A stretch of DNA of 64,000 nt, from positions 87,453 to 151,452 of the forward strand of contig NZ_JYJP01000001.1 of NCBI RefSeq assembly GCF_001012815.1, in the 5' to 3' direction. Position 1 is the stretch's first letter; every line of letters starts with the position of its first letter. A program made the translations under genes and the position numbers. This document shows, one piece after another, positions 1-10,542 of this stretch. Source of the stretch: Vibrio mexicanus (GTDB taxonomy: Bacteria; Pseudomonadota; Gammaproteobacteria; Enterobacterales; Vibrionaceae). The notes under the pieces are model-generated. The model made no database searches, was not told the DNA's origin, and worked only from the letters and a program-made list of their open reading frames with translations.

Positions 1-1
1 A

Positions 2-358
2 CCTGCATCTTCTCTGTCTTCACGTACTCGTATCAAGACACTAACTGAAGATACTCGTATCGCGAACTCTCGCTTCTTTGACGGCGACATCAGTCAAGTA
101 CCTAAGTACGCATTGACTATCGGTGTAGGTACTCTGCTTGATTCTGAAGAGATCATGATCCTTGTAACTGGTCACAACAAAGCTCTTGCTCTAGAAGCAG
201 CAGTTGAAGGTAGCGTAAACCACCTATGGACGGTTTCTGCTCTACAACTTCACCCTAAATCAGTGATTGTATGTGACGAGCCTTCTACTCAAGAACTTAA
301 AGTGAAAACAGTTAAATACTTCTCTGAACTAGAAGCAGAAAACATCAAAGGCTTCTAA
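2..358 (+). CDS. nagB: Glucosamine-6-phosphate deaminase, C-terminal part
   Basis: This is the last 118 residues of a protein whose start lies outside the window. It matches the C-terminal half of hexameric NagB (usual length 266), including the stretch around [19 protein letters not shown] and the GHNKALA and [13 protein letters not shown] segments. The enzyme converts glucosamine-6-phosphate to fructose-6-phosphate and ammonia in the cytoplasm and completes the use of GlcNAc from chitin, which fits the ChiA chitinase found about 25 kb away. The frame is open from base 2 and ends at TAA 356-358, followed by a rho-independent terminator. Confidence 0.93.
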   Translation, partial: PASSLSSRTRIKTLTEDTRIANSRFFDGDISQVPKYALTIGVGTLLDSEEIMILVTGHNKALALEAAVEGSVNHLWTVSALQLHPKSVIVCDEPSTQELKVKTVKYFSELEAENIKGF

Positions 359-420
359 GTTTTATTGAGTAAGTATTAAAGTTTCAACGTTTCGCTAGCA
401 CGAACCGTTATGAGATGAAA

Positions 421-450
421 AGCCACGCAATGCGTGGCTTTTTTCTTTTT
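421..450 (+). terminator. Rho-independent terminator of nagB
   Basis: A 9-bp perfect stem, AGCCACGCA pairing with TGCGTGGCT, is followed by a T-rich run. It lies about 60 bases after the nagB stop. Confidence 0.85.
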
Positions 451-630
451 GTGATTCAGCCGTGTACATGATTTAAATGTAATGATTATGCGAGCCCCTG
501 TGACTCCCCAATGTAATTTACAAAAGAGACAATCTGGTTTGCTTTGAATTCCCTTCCCTTTCTCGCTTGCCATCGAGCTGCCACATTTCAATGCCTATGC
601 ATATAAACGACCATGTATAAACCACAATAC

Positions 631-636
631 AAGGAG
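631..636 (+). promoter_or_regulatory. Ribosome binding site that sets the M28 peptidase start
   Basis: AAGGAG sits six bases before ATG 643. This favours 643 over the upstream in-frame ATG at 613, and makes the lipoprotein signal begin at the first residue. Confidence 0.7.
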
Positions 637-642
637 TTAAAT

Positions 643-2446
643 ATGCAAGTAAGCACACCAATTGCTAAAACGGCGATCGCCACGGTCATCAGTACGACTC
701 TTCTCAGCGGGTGTTATTGGGATGATCCGGAAAAAGCCGCGAAATATGTCAGTAACCACATCGTTCAAGAAGATGTTGTTGAACACCTTGTTAATCTAGA
801 GGCTCGTTCCTCAAAAACTTCGGATGGCAGCTCGATTACTCGGGCTGCTGGCACTCAAGGGTATAAACTTTCACTGGATTACATCATCGATGTCATGACA
901 GAAAGTGGTTATGACGTGGTTACCCAAGAATTCGATTTCCGAGCATGGGAAGAGTTAGCGGGCACGACGCTGTCTGTCGACAATCAAACGTTAACGAGCG
1001 TCAAAGATGCGAACCAAGGTGTTGAGGCAGATTTTGCCGTCATGTCTTATTCAGGCAACTCTAACGGCGCAATTGCAGGCGAACTGGCGTTCATCACACC
1101 CGATTTTCGTTTTGATGCGCCCGATTATGACAGCACAGACGGATGCGAGGCGAGCGATTTCACCGACCTTAACGTTACGAACAAAATAGCGGTGATTCAA
1201 CGTGGCGGATGTACATTTAGTGCCAAAGTTGTCAACGCCCAACAGGCTGGGGCGTTAGCTGTCATTGTTTTCAACCAAGGTAATGCAGAGGGGAGAAAGG
1301 ACGTCGTCAATGGTACCTTGGGTAGTGATAGTTCCGCGACCATACCCGCATTTGGTGCCACTTTTGATCTAGGAAAACAGTGGTATCAAGCCAGCCAAAA
1401 TCGCCCTGTATCGTCAACGCTTTCAATTACGGTAAAAGACGAAATGGTACTTACCCAAAATGTCATCGCCGAAACCAAAGGGGGCGATGACAAACAAATT
1501 GTGATGCTCGGTGCCCACCTGGATTCAGTCCCAGGGGGTCCTGGTATTAATGACAATGGCTCAGGCACTGCGGGGCTATTGGAGTACGCTACAACCCTTT
1601 CAACACTAAAAGCTCCAGTAAAAAACAAGATTCGTTTCGCTTGGTGGGCTGTGGAAGAAGCGGGATTGGTGGGGTCGAACTATTACACCAACGACCTATT
1701 TGCGCCTATCTATGAGAACGCTAAAACCGAGATTATGACAGAGCTAGAAATTGGGTCGGAAGATCAGTTAACAGAAGCGCATTATGACCTAATCGAAGAG
1801 CGCTACACTGCATTAAACCCAGTTAAGCTCTATCTCAACTTCGACATGATTGGTTCTCCAAACTACATATTTGGCGTAATGGATGGCGACCTCTCAGACA
1901 CCAAAGAGAGTCCGGACAACGCGTACACGGGCACTTTCGAACCACCATTTGGCACTTCTGATATTGAGTCTACTTTTATTCAGTTTTTCAACGACAGGCA
2001 GTTCACAACCATTCCACAAGCGCTCTCTAAACGTTCGGATTATGCTGGCTTTGCGGATTGGGGCGTAGCCTTTGGCGGCTTATTTACTGGTGCCGAAAAA
2101 GCGAAATCAGCACAAGAGGTCGAGCAGTATGGCGGCGAAATTGATGTCGCGTATGACGTTTGTTATCACAAACCTTGTGACGACCTAAACAACGTCAGCT
2201 ACACCGCTTTGTACATCAATACACAAGCGCTTGCCTACGCGACAACGTACTACGCATTTAGTACGCCTATCTTCCCTGTAGAGCCTGAGCTACCAAATGC
2301 CTCAAAGCCTTTCTACATTGACGGAGGATCATTCGCATGACCATGGTCATGAACACTCCCATCGTATTGGTACGCCAATAAAAGCGGCCGACAGTGTGTC
2401 AGACCACGATCACTTCCACGGTGACTTCGACCAAGACCGACAATAG
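643..2446 (+). CDS. Secreted M28 family zinc aminopeptidase lipoprotein with PA domain, frameshifted before a His-rich tail
   Basis: The uninterrupted frame gives 565 residues ending at TGA 2338-2340. A lipobox (LLSGC, Cys24) predicts a lipoprotein. A PA domain spans about 130-265 (QRGGCTFSAK). The M28 catalytic domain spans about 270-540, with likely zinc ligands and catalytic residues His292/Asp294 (AHLDS), Asp304 (INDNGSG), Glu338-Glu339 (WAVEEAG), Asp401 (NFDMIG) and His509. It should release N-terminal residues from peptides outside the cytoplasm. From 2327 another frame runs on for 39 codons to TAG 2444-2446 and encodes a tail starting DHSHDHGHEHSHR and later DHDHFHG. Dropping one G at 2323-2327 would join it. 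A terminator lies right after 2446, not after 2340, which supports the longer gene. The frameshift may be a sequence error. Confidence 0.85.
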
Positions 2447-2453
2447 TCCCGTC

Positions 2454-2484
2454 TATGCCCTAACTTGATTCAGTTGGGGCATTT
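2454..2484 (+). terminator. Terminator after the His-rich tail of the M28 peptidase
   Basis: TGCCCTAAC and GTTGGGGCA form a stem with an 8-base loop and are followed by TTT. It starts eight bases after the out-of-frame stop at 2446. Confidence 0.7.
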
Positions 2485-2771
2485 AAACACCTAGTCGTAT
2501 TACTAACGCAAAGAAGAACACTAAATAGCCACTAAATATTAGCATCGCAGGAAGGTATCTTTTCACCGCCATTTACCCCTTATTGGTCTCGTTGGAGTAA
2601 TTCTGCTTTTATTTTTCTACCCGCACTATGAATTAGACAAATTCACTTTTGTATATGGCTACTTGCCAAAAGTGAATTTCTCAAATTCATCGTTACACCC
2701 TTATACGTAGTAGATAATTGAAGAGATTGGCATGGAGCGCCCCCGTATACAACAAACAATAGAGGCCTGCC
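2485..2771 (+). pseudogene. Possible decayed membrane-protein fragment in a gene-poor stretch
   Basis: No intact gene is visible here. Between about 2550 and 2710 two overlapping plus-strand frames together read like the start of a membrane protein: one gives AGRYLFTAIYPLL, the other continues LVGVILLLFFYPHYELDKF and stops at TAG 2708-2710. I do not recognise the family with confidence. The pieces would join by a frame change near 2582-2590. Confidence 0.25.
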
Positions 2772-2950
2772 ATGAAACAACTGATTGCTTGGTTTAAATC
2801 GATCGCGGTGTTCGCGCAAACCAACCCCACTCTAACCATGACTCACTGTTCGATCACATGCTGATTCAGCCCATCTACTTACCAAACAATACTCATACGG
2901 AAGAAGGTGCCGTTAAAAGCAACACCGGCATTACTCAAAACAATGAATGA
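2772..2950 (+). pseudogene. Small frameshifted ORF of unknown function
   Basis: ATG 2772 starts a 30-residue frame beginning MKQLIAWFKSIAVFAQTN that stops at TGA after the motif CSITC. From 2840 a second frame gives DSLFDHMLIQPIYLPNNT and continues to TGA 2948-2950. One base change around 2822-2835 would make a single protein of about 59 residues. It has no recognised domain. It ends 52 bases before the MscS start and could be a leader or small gene of the same transcript. Confidence 0.3.
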
Positions 2951-3002
2951 TAATAAACAGCGCCTACGCTGTGTTCGTAGCTTGTTCGGTAAAGACTATT
3001 CA

Positions 3003-4798
3003 ATGAAAGTATTTAAGTACCTTTTCCCACTGCTGTTGCTTCTTTTCCATGTACCTAGTCTGGCCTCTTATGAGTTGGCGGATACCTCAAGCCCAAAGCA
3101 CACTCTAAGCAGTTTTATGCACTCTTCAGAGCTGGTAATCAAATACTGGCAAAATGAGCAACTTGATGATCCACACGCTCAGCACGCATTAAGACAAACA
3201 TTACGCACCATGGATTTGTCATTACTTCCAAACCGAAACCGTACGGTCGTGGTTATGGAGAGAGTCATTCAACTACGTGAAATACTCGACCGGCTCGAAC
3301 CTTCCTCACTAGAACTAACTCTAGAATCTGACGAGCGTCCTATTGACCATCTAGAACAGTGGCGATTTGCCCATACCGACATCGTTATTAGTCGTCAGCT
3401 CGAAGGGGATAAATCGGGGCAGTATTTATTTTCAGCCTCATCAATACAGCAGCTCCCACGCTGGTATCAAACCATGGCGGTGTTCCCTTACGTTGAAGAA
3501 AATAGGGCAAATTATCACCATGAGTTTCTAATCAGTCCGGGGCCACTGTTTTCTAAAGCCTTTATACTGTCACTGCCCGACTCTTATCTGGATCTCTACG
3601 GCCCCTTCCCGCTTGGCAATGGGGAGCCTTAGCCATTGTTTTCATTCTATGTAAGATCATGATCGGGCTAAGTTTTTCTTTAGGAGACAAATGGAACCAA
3701 AAGTGGGAATCAAGAAGTATCAATTGGCATGCGGGTCGTCTTATCTCCTTAGTCAGTATTGTGATCATTCTACTGGTAACACGTAAGGTCATCGATGATG
3801 GTATTTGGATAACAGGCGGGGTTTATCAACTATTAGCGACGACTTTCCTAATCGCCCAGTTTTTCTTTTTGTCCTGGTTAATCATGGCAACCTTCAACTA
3901 CTTCGCGAAAATCTATGCTTATAAAAAGCACAATGGAAAACACGTCGACTCCTCTTTAATTACAGTTTTGGCTCGAATATTCGGCGGCCTAACCATTGCC
4001 ATATTAGGTATTTATGTAGTTGAGTATATGGGCTTTTCCATCTCCCCTATTCTTGCTGGTATTGGTGTGGGTGGTTTAGCGGTTGCACTTGCGATCCGCC
4101 CAGTGCTTGAACACGTTATCAATGGATTAACACTCTATGCTGATGGTGGTATTAAGATTGGCGAACTGTGTCGATATGGCGACAAACTAGGCACCATCGA
4201 AAGTATTGGCTTACGCTCAACCCGAATCCGAACACTCGAGCGTTCTCTCATCACTATCCCAAACTCAGAATTTGCCAACATGGAAATCGATAACCTAGAA
4301 CGACGTGATAAACGCCGCATGGAGCATGTCCTACGAGTTCGGCCTGAAGCCACCCAAGACCAAATCAGGCTGCTTCTAGTTAACATTCGCCGGCTATTGC
4401 TCCAACACCCAAAGCTAGAAGAAGATCCAGTAAGGGTTCGTCTGCTTGGCGTTGGGGAGTACGCTATTCATATCGGAATGATGGTTTATATTCGCTGTCG
4501 AGATAATGAAGAGTTCTTGTCTATTCAAGAAGATGTTCTATTTCTTGTAATGCAGCAGATCAATACCGTCGGAACCCAATTCGCCTTTTCCAACCAGTAT
4601 CAGTTTGCTGGGAAACTGGCAGCAATTGATGAGGAGACAAAATCACGCGCAGCAGAAACGGTAAAAGCTTGGCATGAAGCGAACAACTACCCATTCCCCG
4701 ACTTTAGCTTTGAATATAAGTATGAGATCAAAGATACCATTCTTTATCCCGCGAAAACATCGGCCCAAAGGCTAGATGGGAAAGCATTACAACCATAA
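3003..4798 (+). CDS. MscS-family mechanosensitive ion channel, one frameshift
   Basis: A signal-like N-terminus (MKVFKYLFPLLLLLFHVPS) is followed by a periplasmic region of roughly 185 residues, then membrane segments and a C-terminal MscS domain. The conserved pore and beta-domain stretch contains GIGVGGLAVALAIRPVLE, then GGIKIGELCRYGD and ITIPNSEFANMEI. Such channels open under membrane tension and release solutes during osmotic down-shock. The first frame stops at 3630-3632 and the channel continues in another frame that reads WQWGALAIVFILCKIMIGL. Adding one T at about 3611-3613 rejoins them into about 598 residues. The large N-terminal domain and long C-terminus resemble the bigger MscS paralogues rather than the 286-residue MscS. 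Confidence 0.85.
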
Positions 4799-4914
4799 AT
4801 GAATTCCTCTAATTCATCCCATAATAACGATATTTAGTGAATACTAGCCCCATTCAAGCACACACTACATGGACGTAGGTTGTACACATTACTACCAACC
4901 AAAGGTAACCTTCT

Positions 4915-6499
4915 ATGTCCAACAATTTGATTGTTATTCCCGCAACGGCTTTGAGCGTTTTCTCACTCAACGCCATCGCGAATCAAGATATCCATACTGA
5001 CAAACGTCATTTCGAACATCCTATCAACAGTGCTTTTGGCGAATGCCAAATTGAATCTATGCCACCATTAAAAGACGTTAAATACCTGACTGCGCAACGT
5101 GACGACACACACTGTATTGTTCACGGTGTTATTGAAGAAGAAATTAACTTTCAAGTCAGATTGCCACACGATTGGAACGGGATGTTTGCTCAAAGTGGCG
5201 GAGGCGGTTTTGCAGGTGTCATCGTCGACTACATTGATGCTGTCGCACTAGGCCCAGGGTATGCCACCGCGGGGACAGACACAGGACACCAGGCTCATCC
5301 TTTAGAATCTAATTGGGCAACTAACACCGACAAGCGTGATACTCGACTCGAGAACTTCGGCGGACGTGCCATACACTTAACCACCCAAACATCAAAAGCA
5401 ATCATCGAATCCTACTATCAGCAGCAAAGCGAAAGAAACCTATTCTATGGCTGCTCAAGAGGGGGTGGTCAGGGTCTTTTTGCAGCTCAACGTTATCCTA
5501 GCGACTACGATGTTATCATTGCTGGTTCACCAGCCTACGACTGGACTCACCGCTTAGGTGGCCTCTTTTCAGCGATCGCAAACAAGATGTTCCCTGATCC
5601 AAACAACATTGATGAAGCGATACTGGGAACGGCAGAGATTGAGCTGATCAACCAAACGGCTACTGCGCAATGCAGCAACCAAGATGGCACAGACAACCGC
5701 GCTTTAAATGAACCTTGGAATTGTTCGATTGATTTCAAAGCGCTTCAATGCAGTGACGAGAACAACGAAAACTGTTTAACGGCCGCTCAAGTGGAAGTCT
5801 CTGAACTGATCTACCAAGGCCTATACGACAGCGAAGGAAATCAACTTGCTGAGGGTTACTATCTCGGAGCCAGCTAGATATGATACACAAGTGGGCGGCT
5901 GGGGGAACGAAAGTCAACGACATGGGGCCTTTTCAAGCTGGGTTGCGTGGCGCTGAAGACTTGGTTGCCCCTCACACACCAAACTTTGGTTATGCCTTTG
6001 GCAATGGGATCATGAAGAACTTCGTATTTGACGGCAGTTTCGATGGCACGAACTACAATTACGACAATCTAACAGAAGACAGCCAAGCGATCGCCACATT
6101 ACTCAATGCCACAAACCCTGATCTTTCAGAGTTCAGAGAGCAAGGTGGCAAGCTTATTTTGTGGAATGGTATGCATGACATGGCGATCACACCCGCCAGC
6201 ACCATTCAATATTACCAAGATGTTATTGCTCATGACGCAAGTGCCGCCAAGGATGTCGCCCTATTTATGCTACCGGGTGTGGATCACTGCAGTGGTGGAG
6301 TAGGACCTTGGTTGGTTGACTGGATGAGTGAAGGAAATCAATGGGCCGATTCAGGAGAAGCACCAAAAGAGATGACCGCACACTGGTTGATGAACAATTC
6401 AATCTGGATGGGAATCGTAAAATATGTGCATACCCAAAAGTGGCACATTGGGACGGTAAGGGTGACAAACGTAGCGCCGAGAGCTTTATGTGTAAATAG
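4915..6499 (+). CDS. Tannase / feruloyl esterase family secreted hydrolase, broken by two or three frameshifts
   Basis: The N-terminus has a signal peptide cut after about Ala22 (NAIANQ). The family nucleophile motif is visible as FYGCSRGGGQGLFAAQRYP, with Ser in GCSRGG. Downstream, GGKLILWNGMHDMAITP and LPGVDHCSGGVGPW carry the expected Asp and His of the triad. The first frame stops at 5875-5877 and the product resumes in a second frame from about 5878. Near 6400 a third frame gives the typical family C-terminus CAYPKVAHWDGKGD and SAESFMC, ending at TAG 6497-6499. The region 5878-5945 is ambiguous between two frames. The family cleaves ester bonds in gallates, feruloylated polysaccharides or related esters; the true substrate cannot be read from sequence. 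A hairpin terminator follows at 6521. Confidence 0.85.
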
Positions 6500-6520
6500 A
6501 ACTTTATAAAGAACCCCCTC

Positions 6521-6559
6521 GCGCCTGAAATCATTCAATACGTTGTATGTTTCAGGCGC
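6521..6559. terminator. Hairpin between the tannase-like gene and the convergent LysR gene
   Basis: GCGCCTGAAA and TTTCAGGCGC form a perfect 10-bp stem with a 19-base loop. It lies between convergent genes and may serve both. Confidence 0.55.
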
Positions 6560-6656
6560 AACTTCATCCCTTAAATAAGCTGATTCTAGATGATGTTTTC
6601 ATGGGCGCATAAAGTCTATATTCACAAAAAGGGCGTACACCTCAAAAACTCTGAGC

Positions 6657-7603
6657 CTAATAATCTATATCGTACATTTGCTCAGGTTGAACAAATTCAT
6701 CAAAATAAGTTTGCATGGTTTGATGCAAAAGCTGATAAAGAGGAAACCCTCTTTTCGTTTGTAGATAGCCCCCTACAAAACCAATTGAACGCATGTATTC
6801 TGGCATTTTGGGAAGTGGGTACATACCCAAATTGGGTGCAAAGGATTTCATATAGTTGCTACCATACAAAATTGCATCGGAACTTTCCAGTTTACTGACT
6901 AAAACGCGTATGCTGTGGGTCAGCAGTGTAAAGTTCGCCTCGTACCCTTTAGATATATAAAACTCTTCCAATGGAACACGCTTATTATTTAGCCCATCGA
7001 TAACAACTCGTGCTATCGGTAAATGATGGATATCTTCGAGCAAGCTCGTTTTGGTGAGTACCGGATGCCCCTTTCTCGCAACGACACACAGTTCAATATT
7101 TTGTAAGTGATGCTGATAGATTTCCTGTGGCATTGGAAAATGCTCAAACTGGATAAAATAATCCACTTCACCATTGAGTATCTCTTGAAGTGTATCTTGC
7201 TGCCAATAAACGAGTTTTAAATTCGCTTTAGGTAGGCCTCACGCAAAGCGTCAAATATGCCCGGACCATTGAGCTCTAGGAAAAAAATGTTCATTGCGAT
7301 GGTGATCTCACCTTCAAAATTTTCCGGTTCAAAGCTGCGATAGGAGTCGACAACTTTTGCTAGTGGCAGCAGCATTTCACTGGATGCTTCCGCCAATTTT
7401 TCGGCCAATTCAGAAGGCTCTACTCCATGGGCCTTACGTATAAAGAGCTGATCACCAAACGTTTCTCTAAGTTTGGCCAAACCGCGACTAACACTGGTTT
7501 GTGAAACACCCAACTGCGCTGCTGCAGCATGGGTATTGCGTGTTTCAACCACCGCCTGCAACAATTTGAGAAGATTCAAATCTAAATCACGAAGTTCTTT
7601 CAT
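6657..7603 (-). CDS. LysR-family transcriptional regulator, one frameshift
   Basis: The N-terminal part has the winged helix-turn-helix typical of LysR proteins (LDLNLLKLLQAVVETRNTH, then QLGVSQTSVSRGLAKLRETF). The effector-binding half follows in another frame (ELCVVARKGHPVL, and AILYGSNYMKSFAPNLGMYP). The break is near 7228-7233: the first frame stops after LKRI, while adding one C (minus strand) gives PKANLKLVYWQQDTLQEILN and joins the halves into about 315 residues. It lies convergent to the esterase gene and may control it or genes elsewhere. The target is unknown. Confidence 0.85.
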
Positions 7604-7698
7604 ATAAACCTTACTTTGTTCGCTCAGTGCTATTAACCAAGCATATTTGAAAAAGAATATTATTCAATCAGTTAATGTCTTTTGTGCCTATGAATACA

Positions 7699-7726
7699 AA
7701 AAAGCCTGCAAATGCAGGCTTTTCTT
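7699..7726 (-). terminator. Terminator of the marC end of the transport run
   Basis: AAAGCCTGCA and TGCAGGCTTT form the stem, with a run of T on the minus strand after it. It sits three bases beyond the marC stop codon. Confidence 0.8.
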
Positions 7727-7728
7727 TA

Positions 7729-8394
7729 TCAGTGAATAGAGCTCTCAAGCAACAGGCTAAGATCAATCACTATCTCTTCAATACCGACGGTAAAGAACTG
7801 TACGCCCATACAAATGAGTAGAAAGCCCATTATTCTGGTAAAGGCGTTAATGCCATTTTGTCCCAAAGCCTTAAGAATCGGGTAGGCCATACTCAGAATG
7901 AATCCAGCCGTCAGTGCTACCAATAAGAAACCAATAATCACTCCTGAATAGACACTAATCATGCTCTCATGGTTTTCATAGGTTGCAATTTCCGCCGCTA
8001 AACTAATGATCAAAGCCATCGTACCGGGGCCACAAAGTGAAGGAATAGTAAGTGGTACAAGTGCGATAGAATCTTGCCCTGGGCGAGCGTCAGCAATCTC
8101 GGGTTTTGGGAAGAGCATATTAAATCCAATTGCCAGTATCACGATACCACCACCCAAACGTAGGCTAGGAATTGAAATACTAAACAGCTCTAGTACCGAA
8201 GCTCCAATAAAAAAGGTCACACACAGAGCAATAAATAGATAAACACCGACGGTTTTCGCTTGTGTGACTATATAACTTTTGTCACGCCCTTTACTTAACC
8301 CTAGCAGTACAGTAGCTGCGGCTGGTGGGTTCATCATTGGGAGCAAGCCAATGACGGTCAATGTCATATAAGTGATAACAGTTTCTAAGTTCAT
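7729..8394 (-). CDS. MarC family integral membrane protein
   Basis: The 221-residue protein has six predicted membrane segments and the family signatures LLPMMNPPAAATVLLGLSKG near the N-terminus and IPSLCGPGTMALIISLA in the middle. MarC/UPF0056 proteins are inner-membrane proteins often listed as NAAT transporters, but their substrate is not settled and the old link to multiple antibiotic resistance is not supported. The gene starts 20 bases after mgtE and is probably the last gene of the chaA-dedA-mgtE-marC run. Confidence 0.88.
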   Translation of the reverse strand: MNLETVITYMTLTVIGLLPMMNPPAAATVLLGLSKGRDKSYIVTQAKTVGVYLFIALCVTFFIGASVLELFSISIPSLRLGGGIVILAIGFNMLFPKPEIADARPGQDSIALVPLTIPSLCGPGTMALIISLAAEIATYENHESMISVYSGVIIGFLLVALTAGFILSMAYPILKALGQNGINAFTRIMGFLLICMGVQFFTVGIEEIVIDLSLLLESSIH

Positions 8395-8414
8395 GGATCA
8401 ATTACCGTTGGTCG

Positions 8415-9806
8415 TTAAAGCAAAATCAGTTGTGCCAAATACAGCACGCTAAAAAAGGCGAATGCATCGGTCAGGGTTGTCAGAAGTGGACTCGACAACA
8501 TGGCGGGATCTAAATCGCAATGTTTGAGTAGCAAAGGGAGTGTGCCTCCTATCAACACCGCCATTGTCGAGGAAATGGCATACGCTAAGCCGATCAGCAT
8601 AGGCAATGCAACGTGCCCACTTGTCCCTAAAATCCAAGCAAGCCCTCCTAAAACCGTACCAATCGCTAGGCCATTCAAAGCACCAATAGGGACTTCTTTA
8701 AGCGCCACGTACAACAGATCTTTTGACGATATATCTCCTGTCGAAAGCTCTCTAATCGACACTGCAACAGCCTGATTCCCCGCCGCACCCGAGAGGTTTG
8801 CAACCAAAGGCAATAGCGCCGCCAATACGGCAATTTGTTCGATGAGTGGTTCATAGGCTGCGATAATAGAAACCGCTGCGTAACTAAGTACAACCGAAGG
8901 CAACAAAAATGCTAGCCGCCTAAGATTCCTCGTCACCCAAGGCATGGTTCGAGACTCATCGCCCCCAAACACACCAGACTGCTCCAAACGCTGTTGTTCA
9001 GATTGCAGATAAAGCGCCTCATTGAGATGTTTAAAACCAACAACACCAATTTGAAACCCATCACTATCAATAACGGGCACGACTGAATGTAGGGTCGCAT
9101 CTAAAATAGCCTTTAGCTCCTGAAGCCCCAACTCAGGCGAACAAATAGGAATCGAGTCGTCGATGTGATATCGAAGCATTGCGCCAAATGGCAACATCAT
9201 GACATCGCGTATTTTTAACGCACCCAGAAACTCACCGGACTCGCGAACGAGATACACATAACGCCACTCTAAGCGCTCCAAATACTTGTCTTCTTTACGC
9301 AGCAATTCCGCAAGATCCGCCACCACCGCATCGCTATGCAATTTAATCACTTCGCTCTTGCTAATTCCCCCTGCTGAGTATGTAGGGTACTGCAATGCGG
9401 CTCGCTCTTCTGTCTCAAAAGCGATGGGCAGCAATCGTTTTAACTCTATAGATTTGTCATGAGGAAGTTGCCCCAGAAGTAGGCGGCGGTCTGCCGAGCT
9501 CAAGCGCTCAAATAGAGGCACAATATCCTCTTGCGATAGCGCACTGACTAACGAAATCATGTCTGTATCAGAAAGGTGATCTAAAAGATTAGCGGCAAGA
9601 ATAGGAGAATGATTAATCAATGCCGACCACAAGGCAATTTGCTTACCTTGTTCAAACCTTCGCAATATCGTGCGCAAATCAACAGGAGTAGCAGAATCAA
9701 TTATGGTTACTAGTTCATAGGTATTCTTCTCATTCAGTGCAGACTCAATACTCTCAAGAAGACGATGAGCTGTTTCACTCGGTAAAATAGCCGACACCAT
9801 TGTCAT
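8415..9806 (-). CDS. mgtE: Magnesium transporter MgtE
   Basis: The 463-residue protein has the MgtE domain order: an N-terminal alpha-helical domain (about 1-135), a CBS pair (about 140-270) and a five-helix membrane domain (about 295-463). The pore region carries LPLVANLSGAAGNQAVAV, the typical MgtE signature. MgtE forms a homodimeric Mg2+ channel of the inner membrane, gated by cytoplasmic Mg2+ bound to the N and CBS domains. GGAG lies seven bases before ATG 9806. The start overlaps the dedA stop as ATGA, which implies translational coupling. Confidence 0.93.
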   Translation of the reverse strand: MTMVSAILPSETAHRLLESIESALNEKNTYELVTIIDSATPVDLRTILRRFEQGKQIALWSALINHSPILAANLLDHLSDTDMISLVSALSQEDIVPLFERLSSADRRLLLGQLPHDKSIELKRLLPIAFETEERAALQYPTYSAGGISKSEVIKLHSDAVVADLAELLRKEDKYLERLEWRYVYLVRESGEFLGALKIRDVMMLPFGAMLRYHIDDSIPICSPELGLQELKAILDATLHSVVPVIDSDGFQIGVVGFKHLNEALYLQSEQQRLEQSGVFGGDESRTMPWVTRNLRRLAFLLPSVVLSYAAVSIIAAYEPLIEQIAVLAALLPLVANLSGAAGNQAVAVSIRELSTGDISSKDLLYVALKEVPIGALNGLAIGTVLGGLAWILGTSGHVALPMLIGLAYAISSTMAVLIGGTLPLLLKHCDLDPAMLSSPLLTTLTDAFAFFSVLYLAQLILL

Positions 9807-10489
9807 GACACTTCTCCATCTGGACTATTTTTTGAAGGCAGATTGGCTGGACTCTGGTTCTTTTTCCACAATCGTAAGAAAAGGGTGATGAATGCGCACA
9901 CCATTAGGCCCAAACTTCCAATCAAGAACCATTTTGCAATTAACTCTTGATGATCGGTCAAAAGTGGATGCCTCATGACCCATTTGCCCGCTAATAGCAG
10001 ACTGATTACCCAAATCAACGAGCTAGAGAAACTGATAGCAACGGTACGAACGACACTTAGCTTGGATAGCCCCATCAGCATTGGTGTAAGCACTCGAACA
10101 AACGGAATAAAGCGAGAAACAAACAGTGATAAGAAACCATATCGAGCCAACAAACTTCCCGCTCGATCGAGTACGCCATCGGGAAGTGCCTGCTCCGCCT
10201 TTATCATAAAACGTGCCCCCTGCAATAAGCGTCCTTGAACGTAGGCAACTAGGCTACCCAAACTTGCTGCAATGGATAAAGCCACCAACGCAGTAAAGAA
10301 AGGTATGACCCCTATCCCAACTAAACCACCGACAAACAAAACTAACCCATCTCCTGGCAATGGGAGAAAAACAAAGCTCGATTCAAACCACAACACTATC
10401 GTAAGTAGAAGTAACAGAAGGTGAAATGAATTGATTTCCAACAGTGCATCAAAGTCTTGCACCCAAATTGCGGCAATAATATCTTGCAT
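9803..10489 (-). CDS. DedA family membrane protein
   Basis: The 228-residue protein carries the DedA/SNARE-associated motifs FLPLPGDGLVLFVGG near the N-terminus and FLSLFVSRFIPFVRVLTPML in the middle. Some DedA proteins flip undecaprenyl phosphate or other lipids across the inner membrane and support envelope integrity and proton motive force. I chose ATG 10489 because GAGGG lies about six bases upstream; a TTG two codons earlier is possible. It overlaps mgtE by four bases. Confidence 0.88.
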   Translation of the reverse strand: MQDIIAAIWVQDFDALLEINSFHLLLLLLTIVLWFESSFVFLPLPGDGLVLFVGGLVGIGVIPFFTALVALSIAASLGSLVAYVQGRLLQGARFMIKAEQALPDGVLDRAGSLLARYGFLSLFVSRFIPFVRVLTPMLMGLSKLSVVRTVAISFSSSLIWVISLLLAGKWVMRHPLLTDHQELIAKWFLIGSLGLMVCAFITLFLRLWKKNQSPANLPSKNSPDGEVS

Positions 10490-10509
10490 AAACAACCCTC
10501 AGACTATTG

Positions 10510-10531
10510 AACCCGGCCAAGGCCGGGTTAA
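10510..10531. terminator. Intercistronic hairpin between chaA and dedA
   Basis: AACCCGGCC and GGCCGGGTT form a 9-bp GC-rich stem with a two-base centre. No clear T-run follows on the minus strand, so it may be an attenuator or RNA-processing site more than a full terminator. Confidence 0.5.
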
Positions 10532-10542
10532 AATTATTTCGA

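Noticed and set aside
6590..6898. Plus-strand ORF of 102 residues
   Set aside because: It lies wholly opposite the effector domain of the LysR gene, has no ribosome binding site and no family likeness.
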